From the NCBI GenBank assembly GCA_963555705.1, contig OY743168.1, positions 22,698,139 through 22,762,138 of the forward strand: 64,000 bases of DNA, written 5' to 3'. A model generated the notes under the pieces. The model was not told the origin of the DNA and ran no database searches. It saw only the letters and a program-made list of their open reading frames with translations. How positions within the stretch are numbered: position 1 is the stretch's first letter; every line of letters begins with the position of its first letter. The DNA comes from Ligustrum vulgare. Its lineage: Eukaryota; Streptophyta; Magnoliopsida; Lamiales; Oleaceae. This document shows positions 1 to 12,148 of the stretch, piece by piece. The position numbers and the translations under genes were made by a program.

Positions 1-550
1 TATGGAAGTCTAGGCCAGCTCATGCTTCTTTCTTTTCAAAATTCCCAGTTTTGGCAGTTTCAGGGTACCGTGTTTGAGGTCAGATTTGAAGTAGCAAACG
101 AACTCCAAATTGGTTGTTCTTGGTCTCATTTCAAGTAATCACAGAGTACTTTTATATGGAATTTGTTTCACAAGATTTTGTTAACCGGGGTGAGAGTTAT
201 GGCTTCTCAAAGTTGGCTTGGCGAAGCTATCTTTCTAGTCTAATAGGCGAGGAGTCAACTTTGAAAAATCGTCAAGAGCTGTATGTTAATCGAAATGATG
301 AAAGGATTTCAGATTCTCGAATTTCATTTTTGAGAACTTATCCATACATATATCATATTAAAAGGAGGTCGAAAGTGGTCAAATGAGTTTCCTAAAGAGA
401 GACGTTTAAATTTGTTTTTTCGTAACTTTCATTTAATTAAAAACTCCATTTTTATTTCTTTAACTTCCAAAATAATTAAATAAATTCTAGAACACGTTTA
501 TTACGTCATAATGGACAACTAATGACATTATAATTTTTCGGGTCGTTACA
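1..550 (-). mobile_element. LTR fragment, family C, truncated by window edge
   Basis: Read on the minus strand this begins TGTAACGACCC at 550 and runs off the left edge. The same start and several hundred bases of diverged but clearly related sequence recur on the plus strand from 12149. TG start and paired occurrence support an LTR. Just upstream on the minus strand (551-575) is a purine-rich stretch that could be a polypurine tract, so this may be a 3' LTR of the neighbouring element; the other end is outside the window, so this is inference. Confidence 0.6.
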
Positions 551-796
551 ACTTCTTCCCATAACTCTCCACAAAGATAATCTTAATTGTTCTCATTTCA
601 GTAACTACCAATAATAACCTTATTAACATTATTTTAAATCATGGATTGAGCGGGAAAATAGTTCCTTCAATCATGTGCTCGTCCAGTGTTGCATTCTCAA
701 AAACGTTGCTTCATTTGTCAAATCGCCCAAGCTTTTTATATACACGAGCAATTATGAGTATTGTTATTTGACATTTGCCCTAATTTTCATGTTTGG

Positions 797-3540
797 GCCC
801 CCCGTTTCTAGCATTTGTATTAGTCCTTTAAGGTGGGTATTTTTATGCATCAATAATTACCCCCAATATGGCTAAATTAATATTAATCATTAATTTTTCC
901 ATATTCAAAATTTGTGCTTTTCTGCAACCTTTGAGATCCCAAAAGACACGAAATCATTTGCACTCCCTCCAACCTGCAGCTCCAACGTATGTTTCTTCTT
1001 GGCGGTTAACATCTTATCATGTCGTCCATCAATATAAATCCCACGTTCAAAATTTTCCATATTCGCCTTTTGTATTTCCTATTCTTCTTCCAAGAAATCA
1101 AGAAAATACTTTCTTATTTTTTTTTCCTTTGTCTAAAATGGTTGCTCAATATACCTTTTCTTTTAATGATTTTCAAACCCTATTTTCTGATGTTTGTTTG
1201 TTACTGGCAGACAACTAAAATCAATATTTCTGCCTTGGCTCTGCGTTCAACACCCCTAATGGTGTTGGGCGTTCGCCTGTCTCCCAAATGTTCCCCACAA
1301 CACAAAAAATACCTTTCCTCATGCCATTCCAATTAGCTCCAATCAGTTCTGGAATACGCGCATGGCCGAAATTAGATGCCAGCTTTCAATGTTGGTACAA
1401 ACGCATGGCCCTACTAAAGAATTTTTCACCAAAGCTCGAATCTTGGACATGTTAGAGCTTACTTTGAATATTCCCACCTATGATCCTATCTTATTCTCCA
1501 TTTCCTTTCATTTTTGGGTTTCAGATTATAACATTTCCATTTTCCTACTTGTCTCCATTGTCTATCACTTTTATGGACATCAGAGCCCTAACCAACCTTC
1601 ATTCTCTGGGTGCCACCATTTTTCCTACCATGATTATTTCCAAGGCACCCCCTAATAGTTAGGAACTCCTTCAACACATGCAAGCATCTTCAAGAGCTTC
1701 GCAACAAATCTGAGGATGCCTTCTATCATTGAGCGTGTTGCTTTCATCCACTACTGTTTATGCAAATTTGTCATTTGTGCTTACAGTATTAAACTTGCGA
1801 TTGGCTATTTTCCCATCTCTAACGAGCTTTCCCATGGAACACCACTGAATCTTTGTTCGTTCGTTTTGGAGGCTTTACATAGGTATGTCCACTCTTTAGG
1901 ATTAGCTCAAATCCTTTGCCACCCTTGCTAGTTGTGGACCTCTTTGAAATATTTAATTATGGCTCAGGGCATATTTTCCTTTCTTTGGTGCTCATCATAT
2001 GGACATTTGCCCAGTCAATTGTTATGGATGGTAATTGATCAGCTTAACCTTATAGTACAGTCCCTTAGGAACCTTTTTACTTACTTTTATAATCTCCAAT
2101 CTTTAAACTCTTACTTCCATTTTTCTATGCATCAAGGCCCTCCATATGTCAAGCCTCCTCCAACTCTTAGAGAAGTAGAAGCCGTTTTATCTATTTGGAC
2201 AAGAACTTTTTCATGACTTGATCACTAAGACCAATGCCAAAGAAGGGGTTGAATTAAAGCTCCCCAATTTTTTTCACGTCAGGTTGGACTTGACCAAATT
2301 CAACCGATCCCTCCATGTTTCTCCAAGAATTTTAGGGATTGTTTTCACAATATTTCAAAGGTCGATGCACAAGTCATTGAGGGCCACAATAATTCCATAC
2401 TGACTGGTTTTTCTTAAGTCCCTTTCAATCTTACTTCATCAACCATCCTATTTTTGGTCAAGTGTTAAACATAGGTGTTTTTCTTCCCATGTTCATCAAA
2501 TCTTCCACACTTTTGATTTTAGTCCTCTAGCCTCATCAAAACCTCCAAAGTTGTCCCCTCTATGGTCACATCTAGCTCTAAAAAGAGTGTGAAGTCTCTT
2601 GCAAAGTCTTCTACATCTCCCTTGATTCTAGTTGATCCAACAAGGGCTCCTAGCAAGAAGCGATAAATTATAGATCAGGCTGATGATTCTAATTAGGACG
2701 TTGCCCCCTTGTCAGAAAGAAGGTATTTTTGTTTATGTAGTTATTCTTTTGGGATACATATCTGGTGGATTAATTGGTTGGTTTACATTTTCAAAGGTCT
2801 TCTCTCTCTTCTTCTTCCATTGCAACCCAGTCATTCCTCTAGTAGAAAGTCCCCAAGTCCCAGAGTCTTCAGCCATTCCAATAGTTGAGAAACCACAATC
2901 TCATGATGAAGGCTTGGCTTTTGTGGTTTACAATCCTCAGCAAGATCCCAAACATGCTTGCTCAGAAGTGTTGGAACCAAGATTAATAGTTATTATAACA
3001 TGCACACATGTACACACATGAACCTTACAAGGGATTCACCAGGAAGTTAGCTTTTTAATATCTAAGAGTAAAGAGCTAAAGGGAAAGAAGAGGGGTTTCA
3101 TATAGGCTGTAACTGAAAAGAAATCTCTGAACCTTGAGATTGAGAGGGCTAAGTCCACTTTGAATGATCTATCCACTAAAGTCATGACTGAGGATTCTTT
3201 CCTGATGAGTATAGAGGCTGAAATGAGGGAGCTTCAGGCCAATAAATGATTGCAAGATGAGGTTGGAAGTCAAGAAGCTTATTGCTTTGCAGAAGGTTTA
3301 GAGAACTATGTCTCTAATGGCTATTTATTTAGAAGTTCTCGTTAACGATCTAGATATGATCATGGAAGAGTTGGCTGTTGTTGATACCCACTTGCGCTCT
3401 GATTGGTTGAAGCTTTGGGACCAGATGTGGTCTATTTTGGAGACGCTAGGATAGGATGATATCGCTCCATAGTTTGTATATTTGTAGAAAGAGTAGAATT
3501 GGACGATGAAGTCTTGAAGTGTATGCACATTGAAGATAAT
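797..3540 (+). pseudogene. Plant mobile domain (PMD) protein relic, copy 1
   Basis: Degenerate coding region homologous to the second copy at 12683-15900. The recognisable part lies around 1362-1662, in shifting frames: residues resembling the PMD core, a Phe/Trp stretch followed by a SITxxDxxALxNLxxLGATIFPxM pattern. The tail (about 3070-3260) reads as a Lys/Glu-rich coiled coil. Stops and frameshifts interrupt it throughout, so it is not functional. It lies on the strand opposite to the gypsy pol region at its right (5466-12148), matching the known arrangement in some Tat-lineage elements where an extra PMD-like ORF sits antisense between pol and the 3' LTR. Family assignment is by eye from the motif; a profile search would settle it. 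Confidence 0.6.
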
Positions 3541-3706
3541 TCGATGTATTCTTGCTTATCTATGAAAAAAAATTATGATTTAATGTTTCAATGAATACTT
3601 TTACTCGCACATATTTCAATCACCTATTGTTCACTTTTCTATACTAAAGGGAACATATTTCTTTAAGTACTTTCCATTAATTGATCTCACGTGCCATGTT
3701 CCATTT

Positions 3707-5460
3707 TGTTAGCCCAAGAGTAAACTAACCAAGAGGGGGGTGAATTGGTTTATAAAACTTTTTCGATAAATAATCTCAAACTTAAAAATCAATGTGTACA
3801 AGTATGAGCACTTAGTGTTGTAAGTAATTTAACTATCAATGTAGTGTGCTATAAATGTGTAAACTTAATTGATGAAGCAAGTATAGCACTTAGATATAGT
3901 GTTGCACATTATAAATTGATAGAATAGAGTAAGTACAATGTAAGTAAGTAAAAGGGATAAAAGAATGCAAACGCGATTTATGGAGCTTCAATCAACCAAC
4001 GTGATCTACGTCCCCCGTTACTGAGCTCTCCGTCATGAGCAAGGCCAAATCCACTATATTGGTAACTTACAACAAGGAGTACCAAATCCTTAGGCGACTT
4101 ACAACAAGGAGCACCTACCCTTAACCAACAATCGAGTTTTCACAAGACTCTCGAAACCACAAGATATAATGAATTGAATTTACAATTGAAATAACTCTCT
4201 TGACAAATGATATACTCAAATTAAGTACCGAGAGAGTTATGCTAACACTTCAATAGATAGCAATGAATTAAGCTCGAGTGTTAGAGAAAAACTTTGACGC
4301 AAATGATAATGAAAAGTTCAATGCAATCAAACAAAGTTTTTCAAATAATCTCTTGTTAAAATATTGAATCAGATTAAGTATCAAGAGATGCCACACTTGA
4401 ATAATTAACAATGAGTTAAGCTCAAAGTGTTTAGGCAATGGAACTTTGATGAATCAAATGATAATGAAAAATGTAGCACAAATAATCAAAGTTCTTTAAT
4501 TGGAATCTCTCTCTTTTAAAATATTAAAACAAGTTTAGAATAAAGAGAGACTTACACTTCAATTCCAATATAGTGTGAAGATGTTGAAGAAGTTTAAACA
4601 ATATAAAATTAATAATCTTCACAAAACTTTCTTCCAAAAACTTTGATGAATTGATAAAACAAAGTTTAGATCAATCAAAATTTTATAATAATAATAATAG
4701 ATGAATATAAACCAAGTAAGAACAATGAATCTTCACAAGAAAGTTTCTATATTGTTAAAAATGAATGTAAATGAGATGGCTATTTATAGATCAAGATATT
4801 CAAATTCAGTAACTTTTGGTTGACCATTTCTGGAGTTTCGGTCGACCGAAACATGCATATAGCCGTTACACATTTTCAACCGTTGAACTTTCGGTTGACC
4901 AATTTCTGTTGACCAAAAGTTGACTTTCGGTTGACCGAAAATTGACTTTTGAAAAACATGAAAATGTACAATTTTTAGGTTTCTAACTTATTTTTCAAAG
5001 TGGTTTAACATAGTATAATCATGATTTAAGATCAAATAACACATGAAAAGCAATATTGACTTAGATAAAAATATTTTATGCAAGTGATGAATTCTCAAGT
5101 AAGTTTCTTGATGCATAAAAATCATTTTCGAGCTCGTTGAATTTCATCGCTAAAGATTGAGAGTGTTATACCTTTACATAGGTTAAATCAACTCTTGAAC
5201 TTGAACTCTAATCTTGTATGCTTGAATTCTTGATCTTCATGTCATGCTTTTCAACTTCAATTTTGATCTTTAAATATCTTCAATTCTTTCATGATCTTCT
5301 TTGCGTCTCATGTGCTTGATCACATAGTTTTGATTTATATCTTTGAGAGACGATTTGAACATAGAGTGCCTTTTATATTTAATATTACTTGAAGCATACT
5401 TGTTAATAACACAATATATTCTTGTTTGTTATGATCAAAACAATAAGGTTAAGGTCAACA
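3707..5460 (-). mobile_element. Solo LTR, family A, Sirevirus-like
   Basis: Bounded by TG and CA and flanked by a perfect 5-bp TSD, CATTT (3702-3706 and 5461-5465). It is the reverse complement of 27230-29054 over essentially its whole length. The TATA-like box reads TATAAATAG on the minus strand near 4781-4789. No internal region or second LTR is present, so it is a solo LTR produced by recombination. Assignment to Sirevirus-type copia is inferred from the long LTR, the palindromes upstream of the TATA box and the C-rich end. Confidence 0.9.
4815..4940 (-). repeat. Palindrome cluster in family A LTR
   Basis: Contains a perfect 16-bp palindrome TTTCGGTCGACCGAAA at 4836-4851, a one-mismatch version TTTCGGTTGACCGAAA at 4925-4940, and partial versions near 4815 and 4889. 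The cluster lies just upstream of the LTR TATA box in LTR orientation, where regulatory palindromes have been described in Sireviruses. Confidence 0.85.
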
Positions 5461-5465
5461 CATTT

Positions 5466-6890
5466 AAGTCTTTTAAGTGATATGCTCCATTAGGCAACAC
5501 ACTCTCTATATGGTCCTTCCCAATTGGGTAATCATTTTCATCCAATTGGGTAATTATTTTTCATATTTTGGGTCTTTGCTATCAGAAGGAAGTATTGTCT
5601 TTCAGACTAATTCACCCAAATGGAAGGACTTTTCCATGACCTTTTTATTGTAATACTTAGCCATTTTTTTCTTTTGAACTTGTAACTTACTCAAAACGTC
5701 TATTTTTAGTTCGTCAAATTCTAGCAAATTACGGAATAAGGCTTCTGTATACATCTCACCCTTTAAATTATTTTTGCAAAGCCACCCTAATGGATTGCAC
5801 ATTGATTTGCCATGGGAAACACTGCATACCACTCATAGGTGAGTAGGAATTGAGTAACTATTGTACTTGAACGTGACAATGTCCTATAAGCCCACAAGAC
5901 TTTTTTTAAACATTCGTCCTATTTTTTGGAATTTTCGTCTATCATCTTTCTTATGATATTTTTTAGGGCCTTATTTGAAGATTCGATTTGACCATTAGAC
6001 TGAGCGTAGTAAGGTGTTGAGTTTACCAACTTAATATCGTATTCTGCCAGAAACTGCTTAACCCGCACTTCCATGGTCCATCATCAATTTTTGCGATATT
6101 CCAAACCTATAAATTATGTGATCTTGGATGAACCTCACAATGCTCTCTTGAGAGATCTCTTTTTGTGGGATTGCCTCTACCCATTTGGTGAAAAAGTCTG
6201 TGGCTACTATGATGAATGTGTGTTTTTTGGACGAAGGAGAATAAAAGGAGGGTAGATATTTCCTATCAGGTCTATTTCCCGACCTCTAAATGGCTAAAGT
6301 TTTGTGGTAGGTGTCATTTTCCTTCCTGGAACTCTTTGAATCAGCCCATGTATTTGGTAGGCTAGATGACTTTTAGCATATTGGATGCACAATTTGCCCA
6401 TTTTTGCCAAAAATACCCAATTCTAATAATCAACCATCTCATTTTTTAGTCGTCTTGGTGAGCTCCACATATAATTTAAGGTGCGCCACTTCAACTTTCT
6501 CTTACACTTTTCATCGGGTTTTTCTGGAAACCTCTTTATTTACTCCCTCCAATCCATTAGATCCCCATTCTCAATGCAATGAATATTGAGTTCGTTTGCT
6601 TTGCGTCGCATTGCAGGTTCTATCATTCCGTACTTACTCACGGAATCCAGATTCAATATCTTGGAATAGCCTAAAGCCATTTGGGCCAATTCATTTGTCA
6701 AGTCATTATATATCCTATTGACATACTGAAACTCTATTTGGTCAAAATTGTCTAGTAGTTCTTAGGCAATTTCGTACAAGTTTACAACATAGTTGCTTTG
6801 GAATTTGAATGTCTGAGTCATTTGGTAAATCTCTAATTGTGAACCGCCTTTAATAATTACACTATTAACTCCCATTTCTAACAATAATTA
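5466..6890 (-). pseudogene. Ty3/gypsy Tat-type integrase relic, copy 1
   Basis: Minus-strand remnants of integrase. The C-terminal part is the clearest: an open stretch 5832-5602 ending in YYNKKVMEKSFHLGELV, followed out of frame by a proline-rich segment with an NWxGPY-like motif near 5520, the GPY/F module of gypsy integrases. Upstream (5850-6890) is integrase-core-like sequence broken by many stops. The left end is cut by the solo LTR at 3707-5460. It continues upstream on the minus strand into the RNase H region. Non-functional. Confidence 0.7.
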
Positions 6891-7577
6891 TAAACTCACA
6901 ACGAGTGCCTCATATTCGGCTTAATTATTAATGCATAAGTTTTCCAACGTAAATAAGAATTGATAATCACCCTAAGTGGGTCAATCAATACTACACCAAC
7001 CCCGACACTCTTGGAAATCTTTGAACCATCAAAGTATAATGTCCAAGGATTTATTTCCCATACGTTGATTTCCATCTCAACTTCCTTTGTAACATCAACA
7101 CATGGGCAATTAGCCAAAAAATCAGCCAACGCCTAATTCTTAAAGACCTTTTGCGGTATATATTGGATATCAAATTATGATAACAACAATGACCAAAGAC
7201 CAATTCTTTGATGCAAAATAGGGTGAAAAAATTATGTACTTGATTAAATTTACTTTTGACACTAAGTACACCGTTATGGGCCGAAGATAAGCCCTCAGTT
7301 TTGTACATGTGAAATAAAGAGCTAAACATAACTTTTCCACAAATGGATTGGTTGTCCTTGAATAGGTGGCACCAATACATGTGGATTTGATAATATACTT
7401 TCAAGCTATCAAAAGTCTTTTGGTGTTCTTTATTCTGGATGAATTCATCTTGGCCCTTGAGCTTTAGAAGAGGTGAAAAAAACTTTCATTTGCCCCGTAC
7501 AATTAGAGACAACATGCCTTAAGAATTGACTTGTTCCAAAAACATTAGCAATTATTTTTTATTACTAGGTGGTTTAG
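6891..7577 (-). pseudogene. Ty3/gypsy Tat-type RNase H region relic, copy 1
   Basis: Minus-strand reading contains WTLYFDGSKISKSVGVGVVL near 7050-6960, a typical RNase H start (D in YFDGS) of the second, plant-type RNase H in Tat elements, with ADFLANCP upstream at about 7129-7106. Further upstream, in shifting frames, is the tether and first RNase H region (FFHLLKLKGQDEF at about 7478-7440). Frameshifts and stops separate the pieces. Dual RNase H is a known feature of the Tat lineage and supports that assignment. Confidence 0.75.
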
Positions 7578-8371
7578 TGATGCAAACCACGTAGCAATTG
7601 TAGTTACGCAACCCACAAAATATTGAAATCGACCCAAAAACGTCAAGAAATCACGATTTATGGATCCAATTAAAATTAATTGAACCAAGCAACCAATACA
7701 ATCACTGGGATATATTGACCTCTTGATCACAAGCAATAATAATTCTCACCGGGATTTGAACAAACAAGAATAACTCGCAAGTTCGGATTTTATTCAATGA
7801 AGAATAAGATTGTGAAAGCAAAATAGCCTCGTAATTATAATATCAAAGTTGTGTGTTTAATAATGAAAATTACATCCCTATAAATAGGGTCAAAACCTAG
7901 CTTAAGAGTTTTAATTATACTAGGAAACAAATTGCTAAAAATAAGGAAAATAAACCCTAGTCGCTAATTAGGCTCAAAATAGAATTTTAATTAAAGTAAA
8001 ATAGTTAAAATAACTAAAACTGGAAAAAGAGGAAATAAAATCCTAAAATTCGATCCGTTCCATACTTACGGCCGTGTGAGATAGGTTACGGCCGTAAGTC
8101 TAATTTTCCTGGAAATCTTATTTTTGACAGAGAGACAGTTACGGCAGTGATGGATGTTGGTTACAGCCGTAACTTTAAGCAGAATATAATTTACGGCCGT
8201 GAGGATTGTTTTTACGGCCGTAATGGCCTGACTGCAACATTTTCGTTATTCTTGGTCTCCAACTTGATTTTCGTACTTGAGCCCAACATGAAACTTGCCT
8301 CTTTAGTCGCCAAGAATGTGTTTTCATCCACTGTTGCTTGAAGAATTGTATTCGGGATCTGGATCACATCA
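7578..8371 (-). mobile_element. Solo LTR, family B, nested in gypsy RT
   Basis: Flanked by a perfect 5-bp TSD TTTAG (7573-7577 and 8372-8376). On the minus strand it starts TGATGTGATCC and ends GGTTTGCATCA, matching the termini of the plus-strand copy at 14176-15070 (TGATGAGAATC to GGTTCGCATCA). The interrupted gypsy RT resumes on both sides. Length 794 bp; no internal coding sequence. Confidence 0.88.
8066..8223. repeat. Palindrome cluster ACGGCCGT in family B LTR
   Basis: Two perfect 12-bp palindromes TTACGGCCGTAA at 8086-8097 and 8212-8223, with further copies or near copies at 8067-8075, 8139-8150, 8161-8172 and 8190-8200. Local GC content is far above the surrounding AT-rich LTR. Confidence 0.85.
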
Positions 8372-9016
8372 TTTAGCCTCTTATATGGCCTTTTCCTTAT
8401 TTTTATCAAGCTCAATTCACTTTTTTTATGTACCAAGAAACCAAGAAAGTTTCCTACATTTACACCAAACACACATTTTAAAGGGTTCAATTTTAACTTA
8501 CATTGCTGCATTTGCTCAAATGAGTGTTTTAATTAGTGAAAATGGTCTAATTCTTTGCACGATTTTACCACTATATCATCTATTTATACTTCAATGAATC
8601 CAAAAATCATATCATGAAAAATTATATTCATGGCCCTTTGATAAGTTGCTCCAGTGTTTTTCAGGCCAAAAGACATCACAACCCACTCATAAAACGCCAA
8701 AACAAGTGGGCACCTAAAGGCAGTTTTATGCACATCTTTTTCAACTATGTAAATCTGATTATACCTAAAACATCCATCCATAAAAGAATATAATGCGTTT
8801 CAAAATGTGGAATCTACATTTGACATTTGATACTCATCTTTAGGAGTTGGCAAATTTAGATTTCTAAAATCTATGCACACTCTCATTTGACCATTGACCA
8901 ATTGACTAATAAAGGTTGGACGATCTTCTCCTTTATTAACAATATTTAAAGTGTCAAAGAGTCTTGTACTTGAGCGTATCCTAGCTTAGCTATTGGCAGC
9001 AAATTACCTCCCAGGC
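8372..9016 (-). pseudogene. Ty3/gypsy Tat-type reverse transcriptase relic, copy 1
   Basis: Minus-strand RT. Residues VCIDFRNLNLPTPKDEY lie near 8885-8830, FYEWVVMSFGLKNTGATYQRAM near 8700-8640, and LNPLKCVFGVNVGNFLGFLV near 8490-8440. These are standard RT blocks of the gypsy family. Several frameshifts split them and the catalytic DD block is not recognisable. Interrupted at its C-terminal side by the family B solo LTR and at its N-terminal side by the family F LTR (9017-11292). Confidence 0.8.
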
Positions 9017-11292
9017 TGTAACGCCCCAAGTTCCGTAAACTCGAGATGCCACTTCGTCCTTTAAAATTAACTTTCAAATAATAATTTGTGCAAAAAATAA
9101 CTGAGATTTTATTTAAATAGTTTCATTCAAGAATTTAAATATTAAACAAATTCAACGTTGAACATAAATTGGATAGAGTAAATAAGTTCTCAAAATTCTA
9201 AACAAAATCATATTTTAAAACTTGTTCAGTAGCCACCACCGCACACTCCGTCGTCAACTCCGGATCTGCAATTTGTAAGTTTAAAAAGAGGGGTGAGCAT
9301 TTCGTAGAAATACTCAGTAGGTTCAGCGCAATTTAAATAAACATACTGTAAGTAACACATATAATCATACAACTTAAGTAATAAATTCTCATGCACTAAG
9401 CAAGTACTCTCATGCTCGAAGACATGTGGATCTGGGCCCGAAGGAGAGTGGGTCATGCCCGAAGACATGTGGATCTAGACTCGAAGGCAATTGGTCCATG
9501 TCCAAAGACATGTGGATCTTGGCCCGAAGGAAAATTGGTACATGCCCGAAGACATGTGGATCTAGGCCCAAAGGCAACTAGTTCTTATAAATTACGTAAT
9601 CACATGCATAAATTTACAATACAGTTTACTTAATATAGTGCATTTAGAATGAAAGAGTCTTTGAAGTAATGAACCTTCCTTCAGATATTCTTGAATTTGT
9701 TGAAAAAAATGATTCTAATTTTCTTGAAAATATTGCGCCTCGTCTAGCCCTAAAATAGAAAATTTCTAATTAGAAACTTGAAATTGAAGTTTTGTAATAA
9801 ATATAAATTTTGAGGGTTGAATTAAAAGAATTTAAAAATGTAAGGCTTCGTCTAAAATTATAATGGATAAAGATTTGGGATTGTATGCAAATAATTGAAA
9901 TTAGAAACTGAATTGACAAAATCAGAAAGTTCCGGGCCAAATTGCATTTCAGCAGAAACTCCTGGGTCACATAAACTGATTTGAAAAACTTGGGGCTTAA
10001 AATAAAAATCATCTAAATCTGTAGACTAAAATAATAAACTTTAAAATCCTAGGGGACTAAAGGGATAAAACTTAAAATATAGTAACAATCCATTTCTCTC
10101 TCTCCCTCATTTTGTTTGATAGAGAAGAGAGGAGAGTCGGGCGAACGGCTCTTCTCCGCTCGTGGTTTGCTAGCGCTACTTCAACCAACGTTTCGCCGGC
10201 GGAGACGTCGCCATGTGTGACTGGGTGAGGGACAACGACGGGGGAGGAAAATAAGGTAGGATTGGGGATCGATTTCGTGCAAACCGAGGTGGAGGTGATA
10301 GCGGTTTCGGGATTGTGATTCTCCAGCTACGGGACCGTCAGTAGTTGAGGTAAGTGAGGGGCTTAGTCTAATATTTGGCTTTTGGTTGTTTGGTGTGATT
10401 TTATTTTTTGGAGAGGGAATTTGGAAGTGGCAGTAGGCAATTTGAGGTAGGTTTCGGTGGCTCGGTGGGTGGTCGGTAAAATTGTCGTGGTTGTTGGTGT
10501 GGGGATTTTGGAGTTTGGCAGTAGATGGTGGAGGGTGTGGTGTTTTCGATGGTGAAGGGCCGTGGTGATGTGTTTGATGTCTGAAATTTGTGCTTGGTTT
10601 GATCTCTGTGTTATGCTTACAGCTTACGGTTTGCAGATTGTGGGTGTATTGATGTTGGTGATGGAGGTACGATTGAGGCAGCCGGTTATGGACGGGTTTG
10701 AAGGTGAAATTCAATAGAGACAACCATGGTTTCAGTTGAGGAAGAGAATTCAAACCCAGAGAGTTGAGTCTGTAAGTGCGTGTGCATGTCCGATGATGGA
10801 GGGGAACCCAATAGATATACATTGGGTGAGAATTTAATTTTGGTAAACAGAGGGAATCAGTAATTGAGGGGAATTGCTGGAGAAAATTTGTGAATTGGTG
10901 TCGTTGGATGGGTAGTATTTTGGGGAAGATTATGTAATAGTGGAATCTGAATATTAAAAAAAAAAAAAAATGTGTGATTGAAAGTTGTTAATTTGAATGA
11001 ATTTTTGCAAAATGGAATTTAGGGAAGTGGTTTAAATTGGATTTATTAAAATATAAAAATAATATTAATCTTTGATGTTTGGATTAAAATAAATAATGAA
11101 ATTGAAATACTTTTAATAAAGTTGGAATTGGAATAAAATTTAAATAGATTTAAATTTACATAGTTTAAAGTAAATTAATATTGCTAGACGAGTGCGCTAA
11201 TATTCAAAAATAATAATTGTTAAAATTGGAGGACGTAGCGACAAGTTTGTTAAAACGAATTTTTTAAATTTGAAAATTTCTCGATCGCTACA
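9017..11292 (+). mobile_element. Solo LTR, family F (TGTAACGCCCC type)
   Basis: Starts TGTAACGCCCC and ends CGCTACA, inserted in the gypsy pol reading, which resumes at 11293 on the minus strand. Flanks are CAGGC (9012-9016) and TAGGC (11293-11297), a TSD with one mismatch. Start and internal layout match the LTR at 50617-54063. A 213-codon minus-strand ORF inside (10181-10822) has no recognisable domain and looks fortuitous. Probably a Ty3/gypsy LTR of the TGTAACACCCC class; that assignment is inference. Confidence 0.75.
9416..9590 (+). repeat. 43-bp tandem repeat, about 4 copies
   Basis: The core GACATGTGGATCT recurs at 9421, 9464, 9507 and 9551, a period of 43-44 bp. Each unit also holds a GGCCCGAAGG-like segment. 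It sits in the family F LTR in roughly the position where the sister LTR carries its own unrelated array (51391-51720). Confidence 0.85.
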
Positions 11293-12148
11293 TAGGCTCT
11301 TCATAGAAGCCTCTTTTTCTAAACAATCCACTTTGTTGATCTCGCTTTGCAGCCTTTGTTTGAGACCAAACATGACCATTCTTCTTTTCAATACTGTCAA
11401 GGACATCTCTTCCTTAGCTTTTCCTTCAATCTCTTCATTGTCAGCCATTAGTTTGGCTCTGAAAGCCATAATTTCGACCAAACTCTCTTCTTTTTGAATT
11501 TTCATCATATCTCCTCATGCCTTTTTTTTTTTTTTTGCCAATTACTGACTCCTCAAAGGGCACTATATCTGACCTCATTTGAGTGAATAAACTAGTCAGC
11601 GTCTCCACTAGAATGGCTCCTCGCTCTACACCATTATTTGTGTTTCTTCACCTTCTTGAACTACTCTAATTGGCTCGTAATTCCCTTCATACAAGAAACA
11701 TTTGGTTGAATTAGCTTCTGCCATGAAGGGTGGACGATTGGCTTGCACGATTTTGGCCTCCTCTTTCTTGTTCCAAAACATCAAACATTGATGCAACGAT
11801 GAGGAAATATGATGACTTCCATGTACCCAATCTCTCCCAACAACATATTTAGCTAGTAGGACCATCTATTACAAATAAGATGGTAGTCCTTGTTGTACTC
11901 CCCACTGATATGTCCAGGGAAATTACCCCTTTGACCGAAGTTGATCCTCTATTAAAGCTGGTTAAAATGACTTATGTTGGGATCAAGTCAGTTTCAGATT
12001 TTGTAAATTTCCTTAGAATCTTGTAGGAAATTGTGTTCATTGTTGCCACATTGTCGATCAATACCTTTTCTATTGGAACACCGTTGATCAATGCTTTTAC
12101 GTATAAGGGCCTCAGGTGTTTGGTAAGCTTCAATGATGGTTTTTTGAA
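11293..12148 (-). pseudogene. Ty3/gypsy Tat-type protease/linker relic, copy 1
   Basis: Minus-strand reading from the right: YVKALINGVPIEKVLIDN near 12120-12060 resembles the retropepsin active-site strand, but the expected G after D is replaced (LIDNVAT). Then VGRDWVHGSHHISSSLHQC near 11840-11785 matches the conserved Tat motif downstream of protease, followed by a Lys/Glu-rich linker (11508-11300) leading to RT. Stop codons separate the pieces. The upstream end is cut by the family C LTR at 12149. Confidence 0.75.

Noticed and set aside
10181..10822. A 213-codon minus-strand ORF, His/Pro/Thr-rich
   Set aside because: It lies inside the family F LTR, has no recognisable domain and comes from locally GC-rich, stop-poor sequence.
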